Assembly (NCBI RefSeq): GCF_002283555.1
Contig: NZ_MVOI01000006.1
Coordinates: forward strand, 700,040-764,039
Source of the DNA: Rubrivirga sp. SAORIC476
Lineage (GTDB): Bacteria > Bacteroidota > Rhodothermia > Rhodothermales > Rubricoccaceae
Direction: 5' to 3'
Length of the DNA: 64,000 nucleotides
Shown: positions 24,212 through 34,284 of the stretch, piece after piece
Layout of the letters: the number at the start of each line of letters is the position of its first letter
How positions within the stretch are numbered: the stretch's first letter is position 1
Translations under genes and position numbers: made by a program
Notes under the pieces: model-generated
Databases searched by the model: none
Told to the model about the DNA's origin: nothing
The model's input: the letters and a program-made list of their open reading frames with translations, nothing else

Positions 24212-26971
24212 ATGACCTCTCGGTTCTCCCTGCTCTCCCGTCTCACGACGCTGGCGCTCGTCTCCCTCGCCTTCCTGGCGACGGCCGCGAGCGCGAGCGC
24301 CCAGACCGGCAAGCTCTCCGGCCGCGTGGTCGACCAGGACGGCCAGCCGCTCATCTCCGCCTCCGTCCTGGTCGTCGGCACCACGTACGGCGCCGCGACC
24401 GACCTCGACGGCGTCTACAACATCCTCCGCATCCCGCCGGGGACCGTCTCGGTGCGCGTCAGCAGCATCGGCTACCAGACGCAGCTCATCGAGGGCGTCC
24501 AGATGGCGTCCAACACCACCACCACGCTCAACGTGACGCTGGTGGACGAGACCGTGCGCGGCGAGGAGGTGGTGGTCACCGCCGACCAGCCCATCGTGGA
24601 CGTCACCCAGACGAGCACGCTGGCCACCATCGGCCGCGACGAGATCGCGGCGCTGCCCGTCCAGGAACTCGGCGACGTGGTCAACCTGCAGGCGGGCGTC
24701 GTCGACGGCCACTTTCGCGGCGGACGCATCGGTGAGGTCCAGTTCCAAGTGGACGGCGTCTCGGTCAACAACCCCTACGACAACACGTCCACGCTGACGC
24801 TCGACCGGAGCGTGCTCCAGGAGGTGCAGGTCATCTCGGGCACGTTCGACGCCGAGTACGGGCAGGCGCTCTCGGGCGTCGTCAACGCCGTCCTCCGCAG
24901 CGGCGACCCGAGCCGCTACGAGGCCTCGTTCGAGATCTTCGGGGGCGACTTCATCAGCCCCGGCAACGACTCGACGCAGGTCCGCACGTTCATCGGCGGA
25001 CGCGACTCAGTGGCGACGGTCGCCCAGATCCCCTACATCAGCGACGTCGATCCGATGTCGCGGCTGAACCTGCAGGCGAGCCTGAGCGGCCCGGTCCCGG
25101 TCGTGCCCAACACGACGTTCCTGTTCAACGGCCAGCGCTTCCGCAGCGAGTCCGAACTGGCGGGCGTCCGCACGTTCGTGCCGACCGACTCCAGCAACTT
25201 CGAGAGCAACGTCTTCCTCCCGACCGGAGACGGCGCGGTGGTCCCGCTGGGCTTCAGCGAGCGGTGGTCGTACCTGGCGAAGGTCCAGAACACGTCGATT
25301 CGCAACGTGCGGATGGACTACCAGGTCATCGGCAGCGTCCGCGACGGGCAGAACGCGAACTACGCCTACCGCTTCAACCCGGACGGGCAGCGGCAGCAGC
25401 ACGAGGTCTCGTACGTGCACGGCTTCGGCCTGCAGCACACGCTCTCGAACAACGTGTTCTACGAGCTGAACCTGCGCCAGAACGTCTTCAACTTCGCCGA
25501 CTACCGCTTCGAGAGCCTGGGCACGCTGCCCGAGACGGGCACCCGGTTCGCGCTCCCGGACGACTCGCCGTACGCCGCCGCGGGCCGCCCGATCGGGTCG
25601 CAGAACTTCGGAAATGGCGCCATCATCCAGGGCAACGACCTCGGGCGCTTCGTGCAGCGGACGAACGCGCTCGTGGCGAAGGGCGCGATGACGGCGCAGG
25701 TCACGAACGTGCACCTCATCAAGGGCGGCTTCGAGGTCCAGCGCTCCGACGTCGAGTTCGGCACGCCGGGCTCGGTCCGCGCGCTCGTCATCGACGGCGT
25801 GCAGCGCCTCGGCGTGCTGCGCGACACGCTGGGCGCCCAGGTGATCGACTTCCAGCCCGTCCAGGGCGCCGCGTTCGTCCAGGACCGCATCGAGTGGGGC
25901 GACCTGCGCGTGCGGGCCGGCCTGCGGATGGAGTTCTTCGACGCCAACGCGACCGTCCCGAGCGACCTCCAGAACCCGGCCAACTCCATCGACGGCGCCC
26001 CCGAGTCGGTCCCGGTGGACACGACGCCGAAGGTGGTGTTCGCGCCGCGCCTCGGCGTCTCATTCCCCTTCCTCGACCGCGCCTCGCTGTTCTTTTCGTA
26101 CGGCCACTTCTACCAGCTCCCCGGCCTCGGGACGTTCTTCAACAACGCCGACTACTCGGTGCTGCGCGACCTCCAGCAGGGCAACGAGGGCAGCCAGGGC
26201 ATCCTCGGCAATCCGGACCTCGACCCCGAGTTCACGGCCCAGTACGAGTTCGGCTTCAAGAGCCAGGTCACGCGCGACCTCGGCCTCGACGTGAGCCTGT
26301 TCTACAAGGACATCCGGAGCCTGCTCGGCGTCGAGTTCATCCAGACCTACACGGCGGCGCAGTACGCCCGCTGGACCAACGTCGACTTCGGCAACGTGCG
26401 GGGCTTCACGGTCTCGGTCAACCAGCGCAACCTCGGCCCGCTCTCGACGACGCTGGACTACTCGTTCCAGATCGCGACCGGCAACACGTCCGACCCGCGG
26501 GAGACTTTCAACCGTGTCCAGGGCGGCGACGACGCGCTCCCGCGCGTGGCGCCGTTCAACTGGGACCAGCGGCACACGCTCAACGCGACCGCCATCCTCT
26601 CGCAGCCGAACAGCTACAACGTCACGGGCATCCTGCGGATGGGCTCCGGTCAGCCCTACACACCCTCACTGGGCACGGGCTTCGGCGCCAACCTGGAGCC
26701 CAACTCGGGCCGCAAGGACCTCTCGGTCACGGTCGACCTCCGCGCCGAGAAGGTGCTCAGCATCGGGCCGGGCGGGGGCTCCGCCTTCCTCCGCGTCTTC
26801 AACGTGTTCGACAGCTACTACCAGAACGGCTTCGTCTACGCCGACACCGGCAGCCCGTACTACACGCTCAACCCCGAGACGCAGCTCAATCCCAACCCGG
26901 GTCGGTTCGCGGCCCCGCGCCGGATCGAGATCGGCCTCTCCGTCAACCTCGCGCGTCCCACCCGCCGCTGA
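24212..26971 (+). CDS. TonB-dependent outer-membrane receptor (SusC-like role)
   Basis: 919 residues from the ATG at 24212 (a GTG nine bases upstream is possible). Signal peptide ends ASASAQ. Residues about 33-108 are a carboxypeptidase-regulatory-like beta-sandwich (GKLSGRVVDQDGQPLISASV). A TonB-box-like segment EEVVVTADQP precedes the plug (FQVDGVSVNNPYDN, VISGTFDAEYGQALSGVVNA). The remainder is a 22-strand barrel pattern ending in PRRIEIGLSVNLARPTRR. It should import glucan fragments across the outer membrane with TonB energy. No SusD follows; its partner seems to be the T9SS-sorted protein next door. Confidence 0.93.
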   Translation: MTSRFSLLSRLTTLALVSLAFLATAASASAQTGKLSGRVVDQDGQPLISASVLVVGTTYGAATDLDGVYNILRIPPGTVSVRVSSIGYQTQLIEGVQMASNTTTTLNVTLVDETVRGEEVVVTADQPIVDVTQTSTLATIGRDEIAALPVQELGDVVNLQAGVVDGHFRGGRIGEVQFQVDGVSVNNPYDNTSTLTLDRSVLQEVQVISGTFDAEYGQALSGVVNAVLRSGDPSRYEASFEIFGGDFISPGNDSTQVRTFIGGRDSVATVAQIPYISDVDPMSRLNLQASLSGPVPVVPNTTFLFNGQRFRSESELAGVRTFVPTDSSNFESNVFLPTGDGAVVPLGFSERWSYLAKVQNTSIRNVRMDYQVIGSVRDGQNANYAYRFNPDGQRQQHEVSYVHGFGLQHTLSNNVFYELNLRQNVFNFADYRFESLGTLPETGTRFALPDDSPYAAAGRPIGSQNFGNGAIIQGNDLGRFVQRTNALVAKGAMTAQVTNVHLIKGGFEVQRSDVEFGTPGSVRALVIDGVQRLGVLRDTLGAQVIDFQPVQGAAFVQDRIEWGDLRVRAGLRMEFFDANATVPSDLQNPANSIDGAPESVPVDTTPKVVFAPRLGVSFPFLDRASLFFSYGHFYQLPGLGTFFNNADYSVLRDLQQGNEGSQGILGNPDLDPEFTAQYEFGFKSQVTRDLGLDVSLFYKDIRSLLGVEFIQTYTAAQYARWTNVDFGNVRGFTVSVNQRNLGPLSTTLDYSFQIATGNTSDPRETFNRVQGGDDALPRVAPFNWDQRHTLNATAILSQPNSYNVTGILRMGSGQPYTPSLGTGFGANLEPNSGRKDLSVTVDLRAEKVLSIGPGGGSAFLRVFNVFDSYYQNGFVYADTGSPYYTLNPETQLNPNPGRFAAPRRIEIGLSVNLARPTRR

Positions 26972-26992
26972 GCGGGGAGCCTGGCCGAAGCC

Positions 26993-27010
26993 CGAGGACG
27001 GTCGTCCTCG
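26993..27010 (+). promoter_or_regulatory. Hairpin between the TonB receptor gene and its partner
   Basis: CGAGGAC (26993-26999) and GTCCTCG (27004-27010) form a 7-bp perfect stem with a 4-nt loop in the 79-nt spacer. Confidence 0.4.
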
Positions 27011-27050
27011 CTGCCTCCGCCGCGCCCCCCTCCCCCCACACTCTGATCGG

Positions 27051-30000
27051 ATGAACCGACTTCTCCCCGTCCTCCTCCTGCTCGCCTCGGTGGCCGTGAG
27101 CGCGCAGACGCCCCTGCCCGTCACGCCGCCCGAGTTCCGCGGCAGCATCAACGCCGAGCGGCAGGGCCTCCACGACGCCAACCGCATGCGGACGTTGTTC
27201 TACAACTACGGCATGGTGGGCGACTTCCAGGGCGGCGCCGACCTGAGCGTGTTCCACTCCGTCGAGGTCCCTCGTGGGATCGGCCTCAACTACTCCGACG
27301 GCATCACGCCCTACGTGCTCGCGAAGGTCACCCAGGCCAACGGGACCCAGGCCTACATCATGCTGACCGGCTTCCGCGAGCGGCAGGCCACCAGCCCCAT
27401 CTCCAGCCGCATCATGCGGTTCGAGCCCCGCCCCGGCTACGCCGAGGCGGACCCGACCATCAACGCGGGGCGCTCGACGGCCATCTCGAACGACTTCCGG
27501 ACGTGGCCCGGCGCGGCGGCCCCAGGTGGCGTCTTCGATCCCGCCTCCGACCCCACCGAGTGCTGGTACGACAAGCGCGACGACCCGGACGATCCGGGCT
27601 GGTGCGGCTCGTGGAACGGCTTCTTCGGCAAGCGCCCCAACGCCGACCAAGAGTCGTTCTACGTCATGGACGACAACCTCTACGACGCGTTCGGCTTCTT
27701 CCCGGACAGCCGCGACCGGACGCGGCGCGGCCTCGGGCTCCGCGTCGAGGTCCGCGGCTTCCAGTGGTCCAACCCGCAGGCGCAGGACGTCATCTTCTGG
27801 CACTACGACATCGTCAACGAGTCGACGACCCAGTACGACGACATCATCTTCGGCCTCTACATGGACTCGGGCGTGGGGGGCTCGGGCATCTCGTGCGACG
27901 GCGTCGCCGAGAGCGACGACGACAACGCGCGCTTCGTGCAGAACGTCGAGGGCCGGGACCTGGACCTCGTCTACACGTGGGACGAGGGCGGCAACGGGGT
28001 CAGCCTCCGGTCCAACTGTGAGAAGACGGGCTACCTCGGCTACGCCTACCTCGAAACCCCCGGCGACGCCACCGACGGCATCGACAACGACGACGACGGC
28101 ATCATCGACGAGCGCCGCGACAACGGGCCCGGAGACCGGATCGAGGGCCAGGAGAACATCCGCGCCGCCATGCTCGCGCGGGGCTACGACCTGAGCCAGT
28201 TCGAGACCGAGTACGGCGCCCTGGAGACCCGCCCGGCCTATGTGGCGGGCGTGTGGTGGACCGGCGACGAGGACCTCGACTGGACCGCCGAGTTCTCCGA
28301 CACCGGCCGCGACGGCGTCTACGCCGACGACGCCACGTTCGGGTCGGGCGTCCCGGACACCGGCGAGAACGACGGCATGCCCACCGACGGCGAGCCCAAC
28401 TTCAACCAGACCGACATCACAGAGTCGGACCAGATCGGCCTGACGGGTTTCAAGCTGAACCGCATCCGAGGGGCCGGCGAGACCGACGGCATCGTGTTCT
28501 TCACCAACGAGCAGAACTGGCCGGAGCGGCTCTACAACCAGTTCTCGAACCCCGACCCGAACGTCGCCTTCGACCCGACGATCGTCAACAACTACAACGT
28601 CGGGTTCCTCTTCGCCTCGGGGCCGTTCACGCTCGACATCGGGCGCCGCGAGCGCTTCAGCCTCGCGCTGGCCTACGGCTCCAACCTGACCGACCTGCAG
28701 GACAACGTCGAGGTGGTCCAGTCGATCTACGACGCCAACTACCGCTTCGCGACGCCGCCGCCGCTGCCGACTGTCCAGGCGTTCGCCGAGGACGGCAAGG
28801 TCACGCTCGTCTGGGACACGCGCGCCGAGCGTTCCATCGACCCGGTGACAAACCTCAACGACTTCGAGGGCTACCGGATCTACCGGTCCACGGACCCCAA
28901 CTTCCTCGACCCGCAGGTCATCCTCGACGGGCGCGGCACGGGCCCGCTGGGCAACGGCCGGCCCGAGGCCCAGTTCGACCTCGCCAACGGGATCACCGGC
29001 TACTCGAACATCTCCGTCAGCGGCATCCAGTACTACCTCGGCAGCGACACGGGTCTGACCCACCGCTGGACCGACGACGACGTGGTCAACGGCCAGACCT
29101 ACTACTACGCCGTCACGTCCTATGACAGCGGCTCGGAGGCCTTCAACTTCTACCCCTCCGAGAGCCCGATCACGGTCTCGCGGACGCTCCGCGGCGGCAC
29201 CATCCTGCCGCCGAACGTCGTGCAGGTGCGCCCCAACGCGCGCGTGCCGGGCTACGTCGGCGCGACGGCCAGCGAGGTCACCCAGACCTCCGGCACCGGC
29301 ACCGGAACGGTCAGCGCGGAGATCGTCAACTCGGATGACGTCCCGGAGGGCCGCTTCCGGGTCGAGTTCCAGGGCTCGGCCGACAGCGTCGCCGCGCGGA
29401 CCTACTCGCTGATCGACCTGTCGACCGGCGAGCCGGTCTTCGAGGGCGGCACCGACTTCAGCGGCGAGCGCACCGGCCCGATCGCGTTCGGCATCCAGCC
29501 CATCGTCACGACGCTCGACGGCGTCCAGGTGGAACCCGACGCGAGCGGCTTCACCTCGGGCAGCACGTCGACGGTACTGCTGGGCAGCCACACGGGGTCG
29601 ATCCCGCGGAACCTGATCCGCGAGGGGTACCCCGAGGACGTGATCCTGACCTTCGCCGACACGCCGATCTCGACCTCCCGGGCCGCCATCGGCCAGCCCG
29701 CGACCCCGGCCAAGTTCAAGCCCGTCGGCGCCACCTCGGGCTTCGAGTACGAGTTTTTCTACCGTGAGCTCAACGGCGACAACACCCTGAGCGCGAGCGG
29801 CGAGTTCATCGACCTGCTCACGCGCAACGCCAGCGGGGCCCTCCGCCCGACCTGGCGCATCGAGTGGGTCGAGGGCGCCGACGCGCCGGGCCAGGGCGAT
29901 GTCTACCGCCTCGTCGTGCTGACGCCGTTCGGGCCCGGCGACGCGTTCGAGTTCACGACCTCGCCCGCCTTCGTCGACGCCGCGCGGGCGGCCAACCAGT

Positions 30001-30317
30001 TCGAGGAGCAGGAGCCGTACGTGGTGCCCAACCCGTACGTCGCCGCGGCCTCGTTCGAGCCGGAGCGCTTCGCGACCGCCGGGCGCGGCCCGCGGCGGAT
30101 CGAGTTCCGAGCCATCCCGGCGGGGGCCACGATCCGCATCTACACCGTCACCGGCGACCTCGTCCAGACGCTCCAGCACGACGGGTTCACGACCGGCATG
30201 GTGCCGTGGGACCTCCGCTCGAAGGACAACCTGGAGGTCGCGCCGGGCCTGTACCTCTTCCACGTCGACGCCCCCGACGTGGGCGAGTCGGTCGGCCGGT
30301 TCGCCATCATCAAGTAG
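27051..30317 (+). CDS. Large T9SS-sorted protein paired with the TonB receptor
   Basis: 1,088 residues, signal peptide to about residue 20. Not recognised as a named family. Visible parts: an N-terminal beta-rich region; an Asp-rich calcium-type loop (DNDDDGIIDE, about 345-354); a fibronectin-III-like region at about 570-705 (GKVTLVWDT, YRIYRSTD, YYYAVTSYDSG); a segment at about 855-967 clearly homologous to residues 172-285 of the GH144 protein (LSASGEFIDLLT versus LSASGEYIEVLT); and a FlgD-like T9SS sorting domain at about 990-1088 ending in FAIIK. Its place between a TonB receptor and a PorV-like barrel suggests a surface binding or lid partner of the receptor. Confidence 0.75.
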   Translation: MNRLLPVLLLLASVAVSAQTPLPVTPPEFRGSINAERQGLHDANRMRTLFYNYGMVGDFQGGADLSVFHSVEVPRGIGLNYSDGITPYVLAKVTQANGTQAYIMLTGFRERQATSPISSRIMRFEPRPGYAEADPTINAGRSTAISNDFRTWPGAAAPGGVFDPASDPTECWYDKRDDPDDPGWCGSWNGFFGKRPNADQESFYVMDDNLYDAFGFFPDSRDRTRRGLGLRVEVRGFQWSNPQAQDVIFWHYDIVNESTTQYDDIIFGLYMDSGVGGSGISCDGVAESDDDNARFVQNVEGRDLDLVYTWDEGGNGVSLRSNCEKTGYLGYAYLETPGDATDGIDNDDDGIIDERRDNGPGDRIEGQENIRAAMLARGYDLSQFETEYGALETRPAYVAGVWWTGDEDLDWTAEFSDTGRDGVYADDATFGSGVPDTGENDGMPTDGEPNFNQTDITESDQIGLTGFKLNRIRGAGETDGIVFFTNEQNWPERLYNQFSNPDPNVAFDPTIVNNYNVGFLFASGPFTLDIGRRERFSLALAYGSNLTDLQDNVEVVQSIYDANYRFATPPPLPTVQAFAEDGKVTLVWDTRAERSIDPVTNLNDFEGYRIYRSTDPNFLDPQVILDGRGTGPLGNGRPEAQFDLANGITGYSNISVSGIQYYLGSDTGLTHRWTDDDVVNGQTYYYAVTSYDSGSEAFNFYPSESPITVSRTLRGGTILPPNVVQVRPNARVPGYVGATASEVTQTSGTGTGTVSAEIVNSDDVPEGRFRVEFQGSADSVAARTYSLIDLSTGEPVFEGGTDFSGERTGPIAFGIQPIVTTLDGVQVEPDASGFTSGSTSTVLLGSHTGSIPRNLIREGYPEDVILTFADTPISTSRAAIGQPATPAKFKPVGATSGFEYEFFYRELNGDNTLSASGEFIDLLTRNASGALRPTWRIEWVEGADAPGQGDVYRLVVLTPFGPGDAFEFTTSPAFVDAARAANQFEEQEPYVVPNPYVAAASFEPERFATAGRGPRRIEFRAIPAGATIRIYTVTGDLVQTLQHDGFTTGMVPWDLRSKDNLEVAPGLYLFHVDAPDVGESVGRFAIIK

Positions 30318-30322
30318 CCGCC

Positions 30323-31324
30323 ATGACACGCACGCTTCTCCTCCTGGCGGCCCTCGTCGCCGCGGCGCCTCTGAGCGCCCAGACCAAGACCGGCACCACG
30401 TTCGGGCAGTTCTTGCAGATCGAGCCCAGCGCCGCACTCGCGGCGCAGGGCAACGTCGGCGCGACCGCCCGGACCGACGTGATGTCGGCGTACTACAACC
30501 CTGGCGCGCTCGGCTTCCAGACCGGCTCCAACGCGGGCTTCTCGCACAGCTCGTGGCTGGCGGGCATCGACTACAACTATGCCGCGGTGGGGCTCAAGAT
30601 GGGCTCTGCGACGACGGTCGCCCTCTCGGTGTCGTCGCTGAGTTCGGGCGACATCGACGTGCGGACGGCCGAGCAGCCGCTGGGCACGGGCGAGCGCTAC
30701 TCCGTCGAGGATCTCGCCATCGGCATCGGCGTCGGGCGGCAGTTCACGGACCGCTTCGGCGCGGGGGCGACCGTCAAGTACGTCCAGGAGACGATCTGGC
30801 GCAGCTCCGCGCAGACGATCGCGCTGGACGCGGGCGTCATCTACGAGCTGCCCTTCCAAGCCGTCCTCGGGGCCAGCATCTCCAACTTCGGCGTCCCAGC
30901 TTCCTTCGACGGCACCGACCTGCGGATCCGGTACGACCAGGACCCAGACGTCTTCGGCGACAACGACAACCTCCCGGCCGCCCTGGTGACCGAGGAGTAC
31001 GCGCTGCCGGTGTTCTTCCGGGTCGGCATGAGCGTGCCCGTCCGCATGGGCGACAGCCAGCTCACGCTCGCCGCCGACGCCTACCAGCCGAGCGATAACA
31101 GCAACAGCATCAGCGTGGGCGGCGAGTGGACGTACGCCAACCTGATCTCGGCACGCGCGGGCTACCAGGACCTGTTCCTGGAGGACGGAGAGGGCGGCCT
31201 TCGCCTCGGTGGCGGCGTCGCCTACCGCGTGAGCGGCTTCGATCTCCAGTTCGACTACGCCTGGGCCGACCACGGCAGCCGCCTCGGCGCCACCCAGCGC
31301 TTCACCCTCGGCCTCGGCTTCTAG
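30323..31324 (+). CDS. PorV/PorQ-family outer-membrane protein
   Basis: 333 residues with a signal peptide ending PLSAQ. The N-terminal part contains ARTDVMSAYYNPGALGFQTG, typical of PorV/PorQ and FadL-like barrels, followed by alternating amphipathic strands to the end (LDFDYAW-type motif, C-terminal Phe). PorV and PorQ belong to T9SS, receiving sorted cargo at the outer membrane; other members are transport barrels. It begins 5 nt after the previous gene, so it is translationally close. A cargo-specific helper for the locus proteins is inferred. Confidence 0.82.
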   Translation: MTRTLLLLAALVAAAPLSAQTKTGTTFGQFLQIEPSAALAAQGNVGATARTDVMSAYYNPGALGFQTGSNAGFSHSSWLAGIDYNYAAVGLKMGSATTVALSVSSLSSGDIDVRTAEQPLGTGERYSVEDLAIGIGVGRQFTDRFGAGATVKYVQETIWRSSAQTIALDAGVIYELPFQAVLGASISNFGVPASFDGTDLRIRYDQDPDVFGDNDNLPAALVTEEYALPVFFRVGMSVPVRMGDSQLTLAADAYQPSDNSNSISVGGEWTYANLISARAGYQDLFLEDGEGGLRLGGGVAYRVSGFDLQFDYAWADHGSRLGATQRFTLGLGF

Positions 31325-31330
31325 GCGCGG

Positions 31331-31372
31331 TCCCTCCTGCGACGCCTTCCCCCCGAGGGGGAGGCAGAGGGA
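31331..31372 (+). promoter_or_regulatory. Two-part hairpin before the secreted GH144 gene
   Basis: Outer TCCCTC/GAGGGA (31331-31336 with 31367-31372) and an inner stem 44-52/58-65 of 8 bp with one bulge. It separates the receptor/barrel genes from the hydrolase genes. Confidence 0.4.
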
Positions 31373-31455
31373 GGAGATCGTCTGAGGCCCAGCCCACCGA
31401 GTTCACTCCCGTCCCCTCCTGTTCGGAAGGGGACCTCTTCAGGCTCCCCTCTCTT

Positions 31456-34284
31456 GTGATCCGTCGGTCCGCCTTTCTCCTCGCCGCCCTGCTCGCCACT
31501 GCGGCGGGTGCCCAGACGGCGACGCCGATCTTCGATGAGGACGACGGCGGAGATGGCGGGGTCTACGAGGCGTCGGACGGAGGTGCGGTGGGGAACGCGA
31601 CGCTCGACCTCGTCGATGGTCGGATGCCCCTCGCCTCGGGTCCCGCCGCCAGCGGGACGGACGTCGGGGTGCTGACTTACGCGTCAGGTGACGGCGGCAG
31701 GTGGCAGATCCTCGTCGGTGCGCCCGGCTTCGCGCCGCTCGACCTGACTGAGGCGGACAGCCTCGTGCTCTTCCTCAACGGGCCGGTCGGTGTGCCCGGC
31801 GTGGCGCTGCCGCAGGTCCGCCTGCAGGATGCCGACGGCGACCAGACGGCGGCGCTTCCGCTCGACTTCGGCACGCAGGTCGGGTTCGCGGCGAGCCGGA
31901 GCGGTTTCCTAGACGGCTCGGCGACCGATCTCGCGGTGTCGGTGGACTACCTCGACGTGCTCCCGGCCGACCTCGCGCGGCCCGGCTATCCGGAGTCGAT
32001 CCGCATCACGTTCTCGAATCAGGTCGTCGCCACCTCGAGCCCTGCCATCGGCGTTCCGGCGGTGCCCGCCAGGTTCACCGTCGCCACGGAGGGCGGCCTG
32101 GAACTGGCGTTCCGGTTCGTCGACACGGACGGCGACGGGACGCTGAGCGCCAGCGGCGAGTACATCGAGGTGCTGACCGAGGAGCCGGCGACGGGGCGGC
32201 TCCGCCAGACGTGGCGCGTCCAGGTGCAGGGCACGCCCGCCACCCCGCCGACGCTCGGCGACGCTTACCGGCTGGCCGTCTTCACCAGCGGCACCGACGA
32301 CGACCCGGCGACGTGGCAGCGGCGCGCCGTCTCGATCCGCGACTTCGGCCCGCTCGGCACGGTCGGCCTCGGGCAGATCGCGGGCGTGGTCCTGGAGAGC
32401 ACCGAGGCGGGCTCGTCGGAGCGCACGCTCTGGATCGACGCGGTCTCGGCGCGAGCCGACACCGGCGTGCCCGATGGCCCGGCACCGCCGACCGGCCTCA
32501 CCGCCGAGGCGGGGGACGAGACGGTCTGGCTGCGGTGGGCGCCCGCTCCCGGAGCGAGCGGCGTGGTCGTCTATCGCCAGTCGCTCGCGGGCGGCCCGTT
32601 CGAGCGGATCACACCCGACGTGGTCCGGCGGGACGCCTTCTTCGACCTCACCGCCGAGAATGGCGAGGCGGTTCGCTACGTCCTACGGTCGGTCCAGAAC
32701 AACGGCCTCTCGGCCCCGATCCTGGGCGCGGACTCGGAGGCGGTCGAGGCGACGGTAGGGGGCGCGACCGATCCTTACATCGACGAGACGGCGCGGCGGG
32801 CGTTCGAGTTTTTCTGGCGCGAGGCAAACCCGGCCAACGGGCTCGTCAAGGACCGCAGCACGCCGGGCTCGGCGTCGTCCATCGCGTCGGTCGGGTTCGG
32901 GCTGTCGGCCATCACGGTCGCCATCGACCGGGGCTGGATCACGCGCGAGCAGGGCGTCGCGCGGACGCTCGCGACGCTGGACTTCTTCGCGACGTGCCCC
33001 CAGGGCAACGCGGCGTCGGGCACGTGCGGCTACAAGGGCTTCTTCTACCACTTCCTCAACATGCAGACCGGGGAGCGGCAGGGGACGAACGAACTCTCGA
33101 CCATCGACACGGCGCTGCTGCTGGGCGGCGTCCTCCACGCGGCGCAGTACTACGACGGCACCGGCGACGAGGCGACGATCCGCGCGCGTGCCGACCTGAT
33201 CTGGCGGCGCGTCGACTGGCAGTGGGCCGCCAACCGGGCGCCGCTCGTGACGCTGGGCTGGAAGCCCGAGGAGGGATTCAACATCTGCAACGGCAATCTG
33301 TGCGACTGGAATGGCTACAACGAGGCCATGCTCCTCTACATCCTGGGAATGGGCTCCCCGACGTTCCCTCTGGCGGACGACGCCTGGGAGGCGTGGACGG
33401 GCGGCTACGGCAGCCAGTGGCAGACGCAGTACGGCTACACGTTCCTCACCTTCCCGCCGCTCTTCGGCCACCAGTACAGCCACGTCTGGGTCGACTTCCG
33501 CAACATGCAGGACGACTACATGCGGGGCCGGGGCATCACCTACTTCGAGAACAGCCGCCGCGCGACGCTCGCCAGCCGCAACTACGCCATCGCCAACCCC
33601 GGCGGCTACCCCAACTACTCGGCCGACGAGTGGGGATTGACGGCGTCCGACGACCCGTTCGGGTACCGCGCCCACGGCGCGCCGCCCGCCCAGAGCGACA
33701 ACGGGACCATCACGCCGACCGCCGCAGGCGGCTCGTACGCCTTCACGCCCGATCTCTCGCGCGCAGCCCTGCGGACGTTCTACGAGCGCTACTACGCCCG
33801 CCTCTGGGGTGACTACGGCCTCCGCGACGCCTACAACATCCAGGAGAACTGGTTCGCGAGCGACGTACTGGGCATCGACCAGGGGCCGATCGTGCTCATG
33901 ATCGAGAACGACCGGACGGGCGCCATCTGGGAGTCGTTCATGACGCACCCCGACGTGCGCGTCGGCCTGGAGCGGGCGGGCTTCGACGTGCCTGCCGTGG
34001 CTGACGAGCCCGGCCCCGAGGCGACCGTCTCGCTGGCCCTGCCCGCGCCCAACCCGACCACCGGAAGCGTCCGCCTCGGCGTGTCGCTGGCCACCGCCGG
34101 CCCCGTTCGCCTGACCGTAGTCGACGTGCTCGGCCGCGAGGTCGCCCGCCTGCTCGACGGCGAGCACCCGGCAGGGGCCGCCACCGTCGACTGGAATGCC
34201 GAGGCGGTGGCCTCTGGCATCTACATCGTCCGTCTGGAGGCCGCTGGCCTCGTCCGCACCCGCACCCTCGTCGTCGCCCGCTGA
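31456..34284 (+). CDS. Secreted glycoamylase-like GH144-type endo-beta-1,2-glucanase, T9SS-sorted
   Basis: 942 residues. GTG start gives a clean signal (VIRRSAFLLAALLATAAGAQ). Domains: CBM-like beta-sandwich (about 20-170 and resuming about 290-335) interrupted by a domain shared with the preceding T9SS protein (about 172-285); fibronectin-III-like domain (about 338-432); glycoamylase-like catalytic domain (about 435-850) with FEFFWREANPANGLVKDR, GYKGFFYHFLNMQTGER, ELSTIDTALLLGGVL, YNEAMLLYILGMGSPTFPL, FGHQYSHVWVDFRN, YFENSRRATL and LGIDQGPIVLMIENDRTG; and a T9SS sorting domain (about 860-942, ending LVVAR). GH144 enzymes cut beta-1,2-glucan internally. Assignment is by motif memory, not a search. 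Confidence 0.8.
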   Translation: MIRRSAFLLAALLATAAGAQTATPIFDEDDGGDGGVYEASDGGAVGNATLDLVDGRMPLASGPAASGTDVGVLTYASGDGGRWQILVGAPGFAPLDLTEADSLVLFLNGPVGVPGVALPQVRLQDADGDQTAALPLDFGTQVGFAASRSGFLDGSATDLAVSVDYLDVLPADLARPGYPESIRITFSNQVVATSSPAIGVPAVPARFTVATEGGLELAFRFVDTDGDGTLSASGEYIEVLTEEPATGRLRQTWRVQVQGTPATPPTLGDAYRLAVFTSGTDDDPATWQRRAVSIRDFGPLGTVGLGQIAGVVLESTEAGSSERTLWIDAVSARADTGVPDGPAPPTGLTAEAGDETVWLRWAPAPGASGVVVYRQSLAGGPFERITPDVVRRDAFFDLTAENGEAVRYVLRSVQNNGLSAPILGADSEAVEATVGGATDPYIDETARRAFEFFWREANPANGLVKDRSTPGSASSIASVGFGLSAITVAIDRGWITREQGVARTLATLDFFATCPQGNAASGTCGYKGFFYHFLNMQTGERQGTNELSTIDTALLLGGVLHAAQYYDGTGDEATIRARADLIWRRVDWQWAANRAPLVTLGWKPEEGFNICNGNLCDWNGYNEAMLLYILGMGSPTFPLADDAWEAWTGGYGSQWQTQYGYTFLTFPPLFGHQYSHVWVDFRNMQDDYMRGRGITYFENSRRATLASRNYAIANPGGYPNYSADEWGLTASDDPFGYRAHGAPPAQSDNGTITPTAAGGSYAFTPDLSRAALRTFYERYYARLWGDYGLRDAYNIQENWFASDVLGIDQGPIVLMIENDRTGAIWESFMTHPDVRVGLERAGFDVPAVADEPGPEATVSLALPAPNPTTGSVRLGVSLATAGPVRLTVVDVLGREVARLLDGEHPAGAATVDWNAEAVASGIYIVRLEAAGLVRTRTLVVAR

